54,863 bases of DNA from Gemmatimonadota bacterium (GTDB lineage Bacteria > Gemmatimonadota > Gemmatimonadetes > Longimicrobiales > Gaopeijiaceae): positions 1 through 54,863 of the forward strand of contig JAPPGZ010000097.1 of the NCBI GenBank assembly GCA_028874905.1, given 5' to 3'. Of this stretch, positions 35,429 to 44,659 are shown in pieces; the first letter of the stretch is position 1, and each line of letters opens with the position of its first letter. The translations under genes were made by a program, and so were the position numbers. Under the pieces are notes generated by a model. That model made no database searches and was not told the DNA's origin. It worked only from the letters and a program-made list of their open reading frames with translations.

Positions 35429-36532
35429 GTGAGCACACCCGCCGCGCTGCTGGAGGGGGCGATCGGCCGTGTGGCGGCCGGTGCTCCGTCGGGGGACCCG
35501 GCCGCGGTCCAGGCGCACATCGACGCGCTGACCAAGCCGCCCGGAAGCCTCGGCCGCCTTGAGGAACTGGCGCTCCAGGTGGGTTGTGTGCTGGGCGATC
35601 CGCCGCCCTCCCTCGACCGCGCCGTCGTGTTCGTCTTCGCGGCGGATCACGGGGTCGTCGCGCGGGGGGTGTCGGCGTACCCGGCCGAGGTCACGGCGCA
35701 GATGTGCGCGAACTTCTCCGGCGGCGGCGCGGCGATCAACGTCCTTGCGCGTGCGTGCGGCACCGAGGTGCGGGTGGTCGACGTGGGCGTCGCGGCGGAT
35801 GTCGCCGGGTCGGAAGGGATCGAGCATCGCAAGGTCCGCGCGGGGACGGAAGATCTGTCTGCGGGTCCCGCGATGACGGCGGCCGAGGTCATGGCGGCGC
35901 TGGCGGTTGGGGTGGAGGTGGCGGCGAGTGCCGAGGCGTGGATCGTGGGCGTGGGCGAGATGGGTATCGGGAACACGACCGCGGCGGCGGCGGTGACGGC
36001 TTGCCTTACCGGGGCCGCGGTGCATGAGGTCGTGGGCCGAGGTACCGGGATCGACGACCATGGACTGGCCCGCAAGCGCGACGTGGTCAAGCACGCGATG
36101 GCACGGGTGGTTCGGCGCGACGACACCCGGGACGATGCGCTACAGGTGCTGCGCCAGGTGGGCGGACTCGAGATCGCGGCGATGGCGGGAGCCATGATCG
36201 GGACGGCGGCGCGGGGCGCGCTCGTGCTGGTGGACGGCTTCATCTCCTCGGCCGCGGCGCTGGCGGCCTGCCGCCTGTGCGCCGCCCTGCCGGCGTACCT
36301 TGTCGCGTCGGTCGCGTCGCACCGATCGACCGAGCCCGGCCACGCGGCGGTGCTCGACGCGCTCGGGCTGGTGCCCCTGCTCGACCTGGAAATGCGGCTG
36401 GGCGAGGGAACGGGGTGCGCGCTCGCCATCCCGATCGTGCAGGCGTGCGGTGCCCTGCTCGCCGAGATGGCGACATTTCAGTCGGCCGGGATATCGGGGC
36501 CGGACGGAAATGTGCCTGGAGGCGCTCCATGA
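35429..36532 (+). CDS. cobT: nicotinate-nucleotide--dimethylbenzimidazole phosphoribosyltransferase
   Basis: 367-residue cytoplasmic enzyme that makes alpha-ribazole phosphate, the lower-ligand nucleotide of cobalamin. The start is a GTG at 35429. Hallmarks are LTKPPGSLGRLEELA near 31-45, the FAADHGV segment, GEMGIGNTT near 178, VGRGTGIDD, and the catalytic Glu in LGEGTGCALA near 330. Length is typical. It overlaps cobU by ATGA. No bluB-type gene for making dimethylbenzimidazole is in the window. Confidence 0.95.
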   Translation: MSTPAALLEGAIGRVAAGAPSGDPAAVQAHIDALTKPPGSLGRLEELALQVGCVLGDPPPSLDRAVVFVFAADHGVVARGVSAYPAEVTAQMCANFSGGGAAINVLARACGTEVRVVDVGVAADVAGSEGIEHRKVRAGTEDLSAGPAMTAAEVMAALAVGVEVAASAEAWIVGVGEMGIGNTTAAAAVTACLTGAAVHEVVGRGTGIDDHGLARKRDVVKHAMARVVRRDDTRDDALQVLRQVGGLEIAAMAGAMIGTAARGALVLVDGFISSAAALAACRLCAALPAYLVASVASHRSTEPGHAAVLDALGLVPLLDLEMRLGEGTGCALAIPIVQACGALLAEMATFQSAGISGPDGNVPGGAP

Positions 36533-37062
36533 TGACGCTCATCGTGGTGACCGGAGGCGTCCGCTCGGGCAAGAGCCGGTGGGCGCAGGACGAAGCGCTG
36601 GCCCACGGAGGCGAAGAGGTCACCGTGATCGCGACCGCCGAAGCCGTCGACGACGAGATGCGTGACCGGATCGAGGCGCACCGCCGCAGTCGTCCCGCAG
36701 GGTGGCGCACCATCGAGGCGCCGGAGCGGGCGGGGGAGGCTATCCTGGCCGCCAGGACCGATACGGTCGTGCTGGACTGCGTGACCGTGCTCACCGGCAT
36801 GGCGATCGGGCGATCGGGCGCGCAGAGCGAGGCCCTGGCGTTGGAGGCGATGGCCGCCGAGATCGACGGGATCCTCGAGGCGAGTGAGGTGCGCGCCGGA
36901 GTACTCATCGTCGTGACGAACGAGGTGGGATGGAGCGTGCATCCGCCCACCGCGCTCGGACGCTGGTACCAGGACGGATTGGGCATTGCCAATCAGCGTC
37001 TCGCCGCCGCCGCGGACCAGGTGGTGCTCATGGTCTCCGGGCTGGAGACGCGACTCAAGTGA
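36529..37062 (+). CDS. cobU: adenosylcobinamide kinase / guanylyltransferase
   Basis: 177-residue bifunctional enzyme that phosphorylates adenosylcobinamide and then attaches GMP. The Walker A loop is GGVRSGKS at 9-16, followed by RWAQDEA. The switch region ATAEAVDDEMRDRIEAHRRS holds the His expected to carry the GMP intermediate. VVLDCVTVL and VVTNEVGWSVHP are the usual later motifs. The start overlaps the cobT stop (ATGA) and the end overlaps the cobS start (GTGA). Confidence 0.95.
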   Translation: MMTLIVVTGGVRSGKSRWAQDEALAHGGEEVTVIATAEAVDDEMRDRIEAHRRSRPAGWRTIEAPERAGEAILAARTDTVVLDCVTVLTGMAIGRSGAQSEALALEAMAAEIDGILEASEVRAGVLIVVTNEVGWSVHPPTALGRWYQDGLGIANQRLAAAADQVVLMVSGLETRLK

Positions 37063-37838
37063 GGACCGCTCTCCGGGGCGCGCGCGCCGCCTTCGTCTTC
37101 ATGACCCGTGTGCCGGTGGGCGGTTTCCCGTACTCGGCCCAGGAGTGGCGTTGGGCGTCGGCGTGGCTACCCCTGGTCGGGCTGGTCCTCGGGATCGTGT
37201 GCGCGGGGGTGTGGTGGCTGGCGGCTCCGATGGGACCGTGGGTCGCCGCGATCACCGTGCTGGTTGCGTCGATCCTGTTGACCGGCGCGTTCCACGAAGA
37301 CGGGCTGGCTGACACCGCCGATGCGCTGGGCGGAGCGCACGATCGAGCGAAGATCTTCGTCATCCTCAAGGACTCGCGGGTTGGTGCCTTCGGGGCGCTC
37401 GCTCTGATCGTCTCGATCGCGTTCCGGTTGGTGCTGCTCGCGCAGCTGACGGGCGCTGCGCCCTCCGCCCTGCTGCTCGCGCACTGCCTTGCGCGGGTCG
37501 GGCCCGTCTGGCTGATGGTCGCCATGCCCTACGTTGGCGACGCGGCGGCGAAGAGCCGTCAGATCACCCGTGCCGGGCCGGCCCAGGGCGTTCTCGCGAC
37601 CGCAACCGGCGTGGCCGTGGCCATGGGCGTGGCGCTGGCCGGGGGCGCGATCGACTCAACCGCCGCCCTCGCGGCATTTGCTGCGATGGCCCTCGCCACC
37701 GCCTTCTGCGGCTGGCGGTTCCGTGCGCGGGCGGGCGGATTGACCGGTGACTTCCTGGGCGCCGCGGAGCAGGTGAACGAGATCGTGATCCTCTTCACAA
37801 TTCTCGCGGTGCTGCAGGTGGCAGGGTTCGCCCCGTGA
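37059..37838 (+). CDS. cobS: adenosylcobinamide-GDP ribazoletransferase (cobalamin synthase)
   Basis: 259-residue inner membrane enzyme joining adenosylcobinamide-GDP to alpha-ribazole (phosphate). The family motif FHEDGLADTADALGG lies near 76-90. Several membrane helices are visible (WLPLVGLVLGIVCAGVWWLA, AITVLVASILL, ALALIVSIAFRLVLLAQL, GVLATATGVAVAMGVALAGG and the C-terminal IVILFTILAVLQVAG). The GTG start overlaps cobU; the stop overlaps cobC (GTGA). Confidence 0.95.
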   Translation: MRTALRGARAAFVFMTRVPVGGFPYSAQEWRWASAWLPLVGLVLGIVCAGVWWLAAPMGPWVAAITVLVASILLTGAFHEDGLADTADALGGAHDRAKIFVILKDSRVGAFGALALIVSIAFRLVLLAQLTGAAPSALLLAHCLARVGPVWLMVAMPYVGDAAAKSRQITRAGPAQGVLATATGVAVAMGVALAGGAIDSTAALAAFAAMALATAFCGWRFRARAGGLTGDFLGAAEQVNEIVILFTILAVLQVAGFAP

Positions 37839-38413
37839 TCCGCCTCCTCGCCATCCGCCACGCGCCCGTGACCGTCGAGCGGGTCTTCTACGGGCAGACC
37901 GATGTGCCCACGACCCTCGACGCCAGCGAGGCGACCGCGCGCATCGAGCACACCGTGGCCGAATTCGGCCCGGGCACCATCTGGTCGTCCGAAGCCGTTC
38001 GCTGCCGGGAGCCCGCCGCACTGCTGTCGAAGCGGCTCGGCGCGCCACACCGCGTCGACGAGCGGGTCCGCGAGATGTCCTATGGCGATTGGGAGGGTCG
38101 GGCCTGGGACGCCGTGCCGCGCGCCGAAGTCGACGAGTGGATGGCCGACTGGCAGACTCGATCCCCCCCGGGGGGTGAGAGTGTCACCGCGTTCACCGAA
38201 AGGGTCGCCACGTGGTGGCGGGAACTCGAGCCGGGACACCACTTCCTCATGGCCCACGCTGGAGTGGTGCACTGCCTCGATGTCGTCGCCGGCGGCCTCG
38301 CCTGGGAGAAGACCGTCGACCAGCGACTGGACTTCTTGCACGCCAAACGGTTCACGCGGGCTCGCTCGTCCCTGGCGCACCGTCCTTCGAGCGAGGGGAT
38401 CCGCCCCAAGTGA
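37835..38413 (+). CDS. cobC: alpha-ribazole phosphatase (histidine phosphatase family)
   Basis: 192-residue enzyme that removes the phosphate from alpha-ribazole or cobalamin 5'-phosphate. The phosphohistidine motif is IRHAP (His9), with Ala in place of the usual Gly after His. The CobC-like FYGQTDVP follows. Also present are the conserved Glu segment EMSYGDWEGR and the second His in MAHAGVVHC. The GTG start overlaps cobS and the stop overlaps btuC. Assignment over a general phosphatase rests on YGQTD and its place in the operon. Confidence 0.92.
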   Translation: MIRLLAIRHAPVTVERVFYGQTDVPTTLDASEATARIEHTVAEFGPGTIWSSEAVRCREPAALLSKRLGAPHRVDERVREMSYGDWEGRAWDAVPRAEVDEWMADWQTRSPPGGESVTAFTERVATWWRELEPGHHFLMAHAGVVHCLDVVAGGLAWEKTVDQRLDFLHAKRFTRARSSLAHRPSSEGIRPK

Positions 38414-39405
38414 CTCACGCACCCCGTCGGCTTGCCCTCCTCGCGCTCGTCCTCCTGGCCGCGGTCGCGTTCAGCGTCTCCTTCGGCGCCTCCGGACTCG
38501 GCCCCGGCGACCTGTGGCGTGCGCTCTCGGCCGACGGCGACCCCACCGCGCGATCGATCCTGCTGCAGCTGCGGCTGCCGCGCGCCGCGCTGGCCGCGCT
38601 CGTCGGCGGCGCGCTTGGCCTAAGCGGCTGCACCTTTCAGGCACTCCTGCGCAACCCGCTGGCCGACCCGTACGTGCTCGGCGTGTCGGGGGGAGCCGCG
38701 GTCGGCGCGGTGGCGATCGTCGTGACCGGAATCGGCGTCGTTCTTCCCTGGGCGCTCCCGGTCGGCGCGTTCCTTGGTGCGGTGGCCGCGATGGCGCTCG
38801 TCCTGGAGGTCGCGCGGCGCGCCTCGCCCGGGGGGATGGACACGCGGGTCCTGATCCTCTCCGGGGTCATCATCGGCGCTTTCTTCAACGCCATCATCCT
38901 GCTCATGCTCTCGATCGCCGACGTCGAGTCCTTTCGCTCGGCCATCTTCTGGATGATGGGCAACCTGTCGGGCGCCGACTGGGGCTCGACATCGCTGCTG
39001 GCGGTGTTGCTCGTGCCGACGGGCGCCGCGGTGCTCTCGCTGGCTCGCGCCTTCAACCTCCTGTCGCGGGGCGAGGAGGTTGCGCACTACCTGGGCGCTT
39101 CGGTGCAGCGGGTGAAGCTGACTGCCTATCTGGCCGCGTCGCTGATGGTCGGCGCGGCGGTCGCGGCCGCTGGCGTGATCGGCTTCGTCGGACTGATCGT
39201 GCCGCACGCGGTGCGACTCGCATGGGGGAACGATCACCGCCTGCTCCTCCCCGCGTCGTTCCTGGCCGGGACGACGTTCCTCCTGGTGGCGGACACGGTG
39301 GCGCGGCTGGTCGTTGCACCGGCCGAGCTGCCGACCGGAGTGGTCACCGCTGTGGCCGGGGTGCCCTTCTTCGTGGCGCTGCTGATGCGCGGAGGGCGGC
39401 GGTGA
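38410..39405 (+). CDS. btuC: cobalamin ABC transporter permease
   Basis: 331-residue FecCD-type permease with about ten membrane helices. Signatures are QLRLPRAALAALVGGALGLSG, FQALLRNPLADPYVLGVSGG and the coupling segment AAAGVIGFVGLIVPHAVRL. The GTG start overlaps cobC (GTGA) and the stop overlaps btuD (GTGA). Substrate is inferred from riboswitch control and the neighbouring btuF and cob genes. Confidence 0.94.
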   Translation: MTHAPRRLALLALVLLAAVAFSVSFGASGLGPGDLWRALSADGDPTARSILLQLRLPRAALAALVGGALGLSGCTFQALLRNPLADPYVLGVSGGAAVGAVAIVVTGIGVVLPWALPVGAFLGAVAAMALVLEVARRASPGGMDTRVLILSGVIIGAFFNAIILLMLSIADVESFRSAIFWMMGNLSGADWGSTSLLAVLLVPTGAAVLSLARAFNLLSRGEEVAHYLGASVQRVKLTAYLAASLMVGAAVAAAGVIGFVGLIVPHAVRLAWGNDHRLLLPASFLAGTTFLLVADTVARLVVAPAELPTGVVTAVAGVPFFVALLMRGGRR

Positions 39406-40220
39406 CCGCCGACGGGCGCCCCGTGCTGCAGGGCCTCGGCCTGACCTTCACGCATCCGCGCGCGGAAGAGCCCGCCGTGCGTGACATCTCGGTGGCCGTG
39501 AATCCCGAGCAACTTCTCGCCGTCGTCGGCCCGAACGGTGGGGGAAAGACCACGTTGCTGAGGCTCCTCACCGGCTCGCTGGCGCCGCAGCAGGGTGAAG
39601 TGCGGCTCGGAGACCAACCCCTAGGCGAACTCGACGACCGTGAGCGGGCCCGTGCGCTCGCGGTGGTGCCGCAATCCGAGTTCTCGCCGTTCCCCGTTAC
39701 GGTACGGGAGATGGTGGGGATGGGGCGCTACGCGCACCTCGGCCCGTGGGAGCGCACCGGCGCGCACGACCGGGCCGTGGTGGAACGCGCGCTGGAGCGG
39801 TGCGCCGTCGCCGAGTTCGCCGAGCGTCAGCTCGGTGAGCTCTCCGGAGGTGAACGCCAGCGTGCCCGCATCGCGCGGGCGCTTGCTCAGGAAGCCCCCA
39901 CGCTGCTTCTTGACGAACCCTCGGCCGGACTCGACCTGCGCTACCGCATGGAGCTCTTCCACCTGCTTCGGGAACTGCGCGCCGAGGGACTTGCCGTGCT
40001 CGTCATCACTCACGACCTGAACCTCGCGGCTCGTTTCGCCGACCGTCTGCTGCTCCTCGACCGCGGTCGGGCAACGGCCCGCGGGGCCCCCGAAGACGTG
40101 CTCTCACGCGAGGCTTTGGAGGCCGTATACGAATGGCCGCTCCGGCTCGTTCCGCACCCCGGACCCGGGAGCGACACCGGCGCGCCGCAGACGATCCCGC
40201 TCAGGAGGGACGATCCGTGA
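39402..40220 (+). CDS. btuD: cobalamin ABC transporter ATPase
   Basis: 272-residue ATPase. Walker A is GPNGGGKTT at 43-51, the Q-loop is VVPQSEFSPF, the signature is LSGGERQRARIARAL near 147-161, Walker B is TLLLDEPSAGLD, and the switch His is in VITHDLNLAARFAD. Start is a GTG overlapping btuC. Last gene of the operon; its 3' end overlaps the convergent Ig-like lipoprotein gene by 20 bases. Confidence 0.94.
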   Translation: MTADGRPVLQGLGLTFTHPRAEEPAVRDISVAVNPEQLLAVVGPNGGGKTTLLRLLTGSLAPQQGEVRLGDQPLGELDDRERARALAVVPQSEFSPFPVTVREMVGMGRYAHLGPWERTGAHDRAVVERALERCAVAEFAERQLGELSGGERQRARIARALAQEAPTLLLDEPSAGLDLRYRMELFHLLRELRAEGLAVLVITHDLNLAARFADRLLLLDRGRATARGAPEDVLSREALEAVYEWPLRLVPHPGPGSDTGAPQTIPLRRDDP

Positions 40221-40914
40221 CGGACGAGCGCTGCAGCGCTACCATGACCCGCACGCCATCCAGCGGGCGCTGCTCGTACGTTGTCGCAGCCGCCTGTTCG
40301 AGCCGGGCATTGTACTCGTCGATGCGACCGCGGTCGTCGGTCCAGAAGGTGAGTAGCGCACCCGATTGCGGGATCGCGCCGGCGACGAAAGCCCGGAGAC
40401 CCCGATCGGTGTTCACGCCGTACAGGATCAGGTCCGGCGCTGCCTTCACGGAATCGATCTGCGGGCCCTCCACCGCAAGCACCAGGGCGCCCAGGTCGAA
40501 CTGATCGTGCTGGATCACGACCTCCACGTAGCCGAACCTGTCGTCCACATCGACTCCCATCTGCTGCTCGGCCGACAGTCCCCCCGGGTCGCGGGCCGTC
40601 ACCGTCACGACTGTGCCACCGCTTGCCAGGCCGGTCACCGTGAGAAAACTGCCCGAGACCGTCACCGTCGCGATCGAGCTGTTCGACACGGTGGCGGTGT
40701 AGGTCAGGCGGTCGTTATCCGGGTCGCTGAAGTAACCGGTCAGGATCACCGTCACAGTATCGCCGACGAGCATCCTGGCGGCGGGAATCGTACCCGTCGC
40801 CACCGGTGGACGGTTGGTCGGCGGCGGGGGCGCCACCGGTGCGTCTTCGCCGCCACAGGAATGGACGACGACCGCCGCCAATGCGGCCAGGATCAGCAGA
40901 GCACCCCTCTTCAC
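40201..40914 (-). CDS. Ig-like repeat lipoprotein coupled to Asp-box protein
   Basis: 237 residues from a GTG at 40914 with AAAGGAGC 6 bases upstream. The lipobox ends at Cys20 (VVHSC). Residues about 38-125 are one Ig/cadherin-like repeat (GYFSDPDNDRL to ARDPGGLSAEQ), the same type as in the two LRR lipoproteins at 9840-12564. The C-terminal 110 residues (from DDRFGYVEVVIQHDQFDLGA) are not recognised. The start overlaps the stop of the large Asp-box gene by 4 bases, so the two are made together. Its own 3' end overlaps btuD tail to tail. Confidence 0.85.
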   Translation of the reverse strand: MKRGALLILAALAAVVVHSCGGEDAPVAPPPPTNRPPVATGTIPAARMLVGDTVTVILTGYFSDPDNDRLTYTATVSNSSIATVTVSGSFLTVTGLASGGTVVTVTARDPGGLSAEQQMGVDVDDRFGYVEVVIQHDQFDLGALVLAVEGPQIDSVKAAPDLILYGVNTDRGLRAFVAGAIPQSGALLTFWTDDRGRIDEYNARLEQAAATTYEQRPLDGVRVMVALQRSSVTDRPS

Positions 40915-43900
40915 GGCCGCTCCTTTCTGCCCGCTCGCCCGGATCCCCGCGGAATCGGGTCCGAGGACGATGCCCTTGTTGCCGGTGTCTCCGTCGCCGG
41001 CCCCTCGTCGCCCGGCCGCGTCCCGCAGCCGGACCCTTCGCCGCCCGCAGCGCAGTGATCGAGCCACCGCAGCACGTCGCCCGCGTTCAACGTTCCATCG
41101 TGGTTGCCGAACCAGTCGAGGAAGCGTTCCTGTCCCGGCTGGAGCCGCTCCTCCCCGAGGAGGTGGTGCGCCGCTTCCTCGACCGTCAACGGGGCCACCA
41201 CCTCGAGGCGGTCCACGATCAGGCCCACCAGGTACGGTCGACCCGGAACCCGGATCACGATCGTGTCCTCATGCATGCCGGGATCCAGAGCCTCCGAGGA
41301 ACGTGACCAGACCACCGGGATCTCGCTGTCGCCGGCCGTCTGTTCGAGCGTCAGCCACTCCGAACCGCTGGAGGCCGTCCACGCCGCCGAGGCGGCGCCG
41401 AAGCGGGTCAGTCCGGATGGCAGCGAGTCCAGGGTGACGAAGGACCAGCCTGACACCCCATAGGCCGAGGTGAGACGCAGTGCCGGAAGCGATAGCGGCG
41501 GTTCGACCGACAGGCTGTACATCAGCGTCGCGGGGCTTCCCGTTGCCAGGGGGGCCACGACCACCAAGGAGTCCACGTGGATGCCCTCGGGCAGGCTATC
41601 CGGATCGATCGTCCATCGGACCACGGCGCTTCCGACCCCGGAGGTGTCGATGAGTTCGAGCCAGCTGGTACGTCCCGGATGACTGGCGGTCCAGGCCGCT
41701 GTTGCCGCCTGCGGGCCTTCGAAGTCGACTGCCACCGAATCCGTGAACGCTTCCGTGCTGTCCTGCAACACCGAGGTCATCGTTTCGGTGCGGCCCAGAG
41801 TCATGTGACCCTTGGGCACGGCGCTGTGAACGGCTACCGGAACCGTGACGCCTTCGACCACGCCGGCAACCGTCACCCGGATGATGGCCGTGTGGTCGCC
41901 GGGGGGAAGATCGGTGGCGGCAATGCGGTAACCGAATCGCCCGCGCCCGGCTCCAGACGCTCCCTGAAGGGTCATCCACGGAGCGTCGGAGGCGGTTGCC
42001 GTCCACATGGCGAGATGATCGTCCCGACCTCGGGGCGCCACGATCACCTGACCCTCGGCCAGAGCGTCCACGCCGGCGAGGATCGTGTCACTGAGGGCCG
42101 AGGGCCGCGTCCGTGCCGTTAGCGAAACGTCGATAGGAATCTCGAACATTCCCCGGCCGTGTGTGGCGGCGAGCAGCCTTCCCGTCCCGGGACTGGCCGC
42201 GATGTCGAAGACCGCAGCCATCGGCAGGCCGCTGTCGAGCATGTCCCATGCGTCGCCTCCACGGGGCGAGTGGAACACGCCCAGGTCGGTCCCGATATAC
42301 ACCCCGTCGGGATTCTCCGGATCGTAAAGGACTGCGTTGACGGGGTGGTCGGGGAGGTTGCCCGTGCGGTCACGCCATGTGCGTCCGCCGTCCATGGTCT
42401 GGAAGACGTGACCGGTTCCGAAACCGCCGGCCACGGCGTAAGCCACGTCCGAGTCGTCCGGATGCACCGCGAGGTCACCGATGTAACGGTTTGCAGGAAG
42501 CCCCTCGGCGGGCCCGACGATCGACCAGGCCGCCCCCGCGTCGCGCGTAACCGCTACACCCCCGAGGCTGAGGGAGACGTACACGGTATTGGGGTCGGAC
42601 AGCGACGGGGCGATCGCTGCGATCCTGCTGTACCAGGCCCGTCCAGGGAAGGTTTCCGACACCCGGATCCACTCTTCAGCCGCATTGTCGGTACGATAGA
42701 GCCGCCGGGTACCGAAGTAGAGCCTCTTCGAGTCGATCGGATCCATCACGAGAGGGGGGAGGAATGCGGCGTCTTCACCCAGGTCGATCCCGGATATCCG
42801 CCGCTCGCCCGATCTTCGCGGCCCGCCGTATGGCGGTTGCCATTGTGTCTCGGCGTACCAGATGTCGCGGTTCTCGGCATCGATGGCCGTGAATCCACCG
42901 TCTCCGCCAAGCACCTTTGTCCATGTGGTTGTCCCGGCCGCGGACCGCAGAGTGCCGTGATCCTGAGTTCCCCCAAGGGCCACGGCCGGATCGGACGGAT
43001 GTGCGGTGATGCCCGGATAGTACTGCGCCAGGGCCAGGTTGGTGGCCAGCGAGGTCCAGCTCGTGCCGGCGTCAGGGGACCGGTACACGCCGCCGTCGTT
43101 GGCCAGGTAGAGGACGTCCGGACCGCTCAGCGTGTCGAAGACCAGCAGGTGTTGGTCCACGTAGAGGTTGCTCGGGTGGATTTCCCGAAAGGTCCGGCCG
43201 CCATCGATGGAAGCCTGCAGGATGATGGCGCCCAGGTAGAGCCTGTCCGGGTCCAGCGGGTGCGCCGCCAGGGTCATGTCGTACCAGCATTGGTGATGGC
43301 AGGTTGCGCCCTCGGCATCGAGTTCCTGCCAGGTCGCGGCGCCGTCATCGCTGCGGTACAGCAGCAGGCCCTGTCGAGTCTCGCGGTCGTCTCCCACGTT
43401 CACGACGCCGGCATACAGGGTCTGGGGTGCGGAAGGGGCGATCGCCAGATTGACGCGCCTGATATCGGTATCGCGGAGACCTGCCGAGGCCTGCATCCAC
43501 GAGCGGCCGCTGTCGCTGGATTTGTGGATGCCCCAGTTGCCGTATCGCGGATCTGAATAGAATGCCGCGTACAGCACCGAGGGCTCGGCGGGATCCATGA
43601 CCAGATCGGTGGCAATGCCGCGCCTGACGAGGGTCCAGCTGCGGCCGCTGTCCGCCGAACGAAACAGCCCGAAGTCCGTGGCCGCCAGCACCGTCGTCGA
43701 GCCGAGTGATCCGGCGGTCACCGGGTCGATGACCACGCGGGAAATCCGCGCCCCCCTGTTCCCCGGTATTCGGAAGACGTTGGCCCCCTGCTCTTCCCAC
43801 GTCATGCCCCCGTCCGCCGACCGCAGCATTCCGCAACCGTAGTAGCTGTCTCCCGAGAAGTGCTGCTCGCCGGTGCCCGCGTAGATGATGTCGGGATTGA

Positions 43901-44378
43901 CCGGGTCAATGGCGATCGAACCCATTGCCAGCGAACACTGGTAGTCGGTGAGGGGCGTCCAGGACAAGCCATGGTCCTCCGACTTCCACACCCCGCCCTG
44001 AGCCCCGCCGATGTAGAGAACGGCCGGGTTGTGCGGATGAATCGCGATCGCCGACACACGTCCGGCCACGGGCCCGGCCCAGGGGTCGGCGATCCGTTCA
44101 GGTCCGATGAAACGCCACGTCGCGCCGGGGCCGCGCGCCCGCCGGGGCCCGAACGCGCGCATGGCCATGACCTGGCGTCTTGCGACCTGGAGGCGGGCAG
44201 CGAAGTCCACGGCGCCGCCCGAGTAGAGTCGTACGCCCTCGTATTCGATGCGGCCGCGGAGTTGCTCCTCCTCCTGGGCGGCGCCGCCGGAAGAGAGTAC
44301 CATGGCCGCCAGGCCCGGCAGGAATATGGTGGGCCCCCATCGCGCAAACCGTCTGGCGCGCGCGCACCTTCTCCTCAT
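40911..44378 (-). CDS. large secreted Asp-box (sortilin/VPS10-like) protein with dockerin-like end
   Basis: 1155 residues. The signal peptide (LPGLAAMVLSSGGAAQ) is cleaved near GGAAQ. Residues about 85-755 form Asp-box propellers with repeated S-x-D-x-G-x-x-W motifs (SEDHGLSW, SADGGMTW, SADSGRSW, SSDSGRSW, SPDAGTSW, TMDGGRTW). The family includes BNR/sialidase-like and xyloglucanase-like folds, but no catalytic pair was assigned. Three beta-sandwich-like segments follow, with recurring W-T-A or AAW patterns (AAWTASHPGRTSW, AAWTASSGSEW). The end has a Ca-binding, dockerin-like loop, DWFGNHDGTLNAGDVLRWLD. It is co-translated with the Ig-like lipoprotein, which might anchor it. Confidence 0.88.
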   Translation of the reverse strand: MRRRCARARRFARWGPTIFLPGLAAMVLSSGGAAQEEEQLRGRIEYEGVRLYSGGAVDFAARLQVARRQVMAMRAFGPRRARGPGATWRFIGPERIADPWAGPVAGRVSAIAIHPHNPAVLYIGGAQGGVWKSEDHGLSWTPLTDYQCSLAMGSIAIDPVNPDIIYAGTGEQHFSGDSYYGCGMLRSADGGMTWEEQGANVFRIPGNRGARISRVVIDPVTAGSLGSTTVLAATDFGLFRSADSGRSWTLVRRGIATDLVMDPAEPSVLYAAFYSDPRYGNWGIHKSSDSGRSWMQASAGLRDTDIRRVNLAIAPSAPQTLYAGVVNVGDDRETRQGLLLYRSDDGAATWQELDAEGATCHHQCWYDMTLAAHPLDPDRLYLGAIILQASIDGGRTFREIHPSNLYVDQHLLVFDTLSGPDVLYLANDGGVYRSPDAGTSWTSLATNLALAQYYPGITAHPSDPAVALGGTQDHGTLRSAAGTTTWTKVLGGDGGFTAIDAENRDIWYAETQWQPPYGGPRRSGERRISGIDLGEDAAFLPPLVMDPIDSKRLYFGTRRLYRTDNAAEEWIRVSETFPGRAWYSRIAAIAPSLSDPNTVYVSLSLGGVAVTRDAGAAWSIVGPAEGLPANRYIGDLAVHPDDSDVAYAVAGGFGTGHVFQTMDGGRTWRDRTGNLPDHPVNAVLYDPENPDGVYIGTDLGVFHSPRGGDAWDMLDSGLPMAAVFDIAASPGTGRLLAATHGRGMFEIPIDVSLTARTRPSALSDTILAGVDALAEGQVIVAPRGRDDHLAMWTATASDAPWMTLQGASGAGRGRFGYRIAATDLPPGDHTAIIRVTVAGVVEGVTVPVAVHSAVPKGHMTLGRTETMTSVLQDSTEAFTDSVAVDFEGPQAATAAWTASHPGRTSWLELIDTSGVGSAVVRWTIDPDSLPEGIHVDSLVVVAPLATGSPATLMYSLSVEPPLSLPALRLTSAYGVSGWSFVTLDSLPSGLTRFGAASAAWTASSGSEWLTLEQTAGDSEIPVVWSRSSEALDPGMHEDTIVIRVPGRPYLVGLIVDRLEVVAPLTVEEAAHHLLGEERLQPGQERFLDWFGNHDGTLNAGDVLRWLDHCAAGGEGSGCGTRPGDEGPATETPATRASSSDPIPRGSGRAGRKERP

Positions 44379-44659
44379 TCGACAGGCGGATGGCCATCGG
44401 AGCGCTGCATCAGTCGGTCTCCCGTCGTCACGCCGCGGCCTGGCGGTTTGCGATCACGAATGCCGGGCAACCGTAAGCGACGTCACCCCTTGTGGCAACA
44501 CTCCCGGAATCGTCCTGCAAGGGTTTGCGCCTGCCCGAATACCGGGCGGACTCGACCTCGCGGACGGTGCGAGCCGGACGACTGCGGCTTATTGTCCCAA
44601 ACCCGCAAGACCCTTTGAAGCTTGCACGAGGCACCATTCCGAGAACAGCGAGCCGGACC

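Noticed and set aside
37902-39401. Upstream extension of the btuD frame to 37902
   Set aside because: It overlaps cobC and btuC in another frame. The GTG at 39402 begins the ATPase and overlaps the btuC stop.
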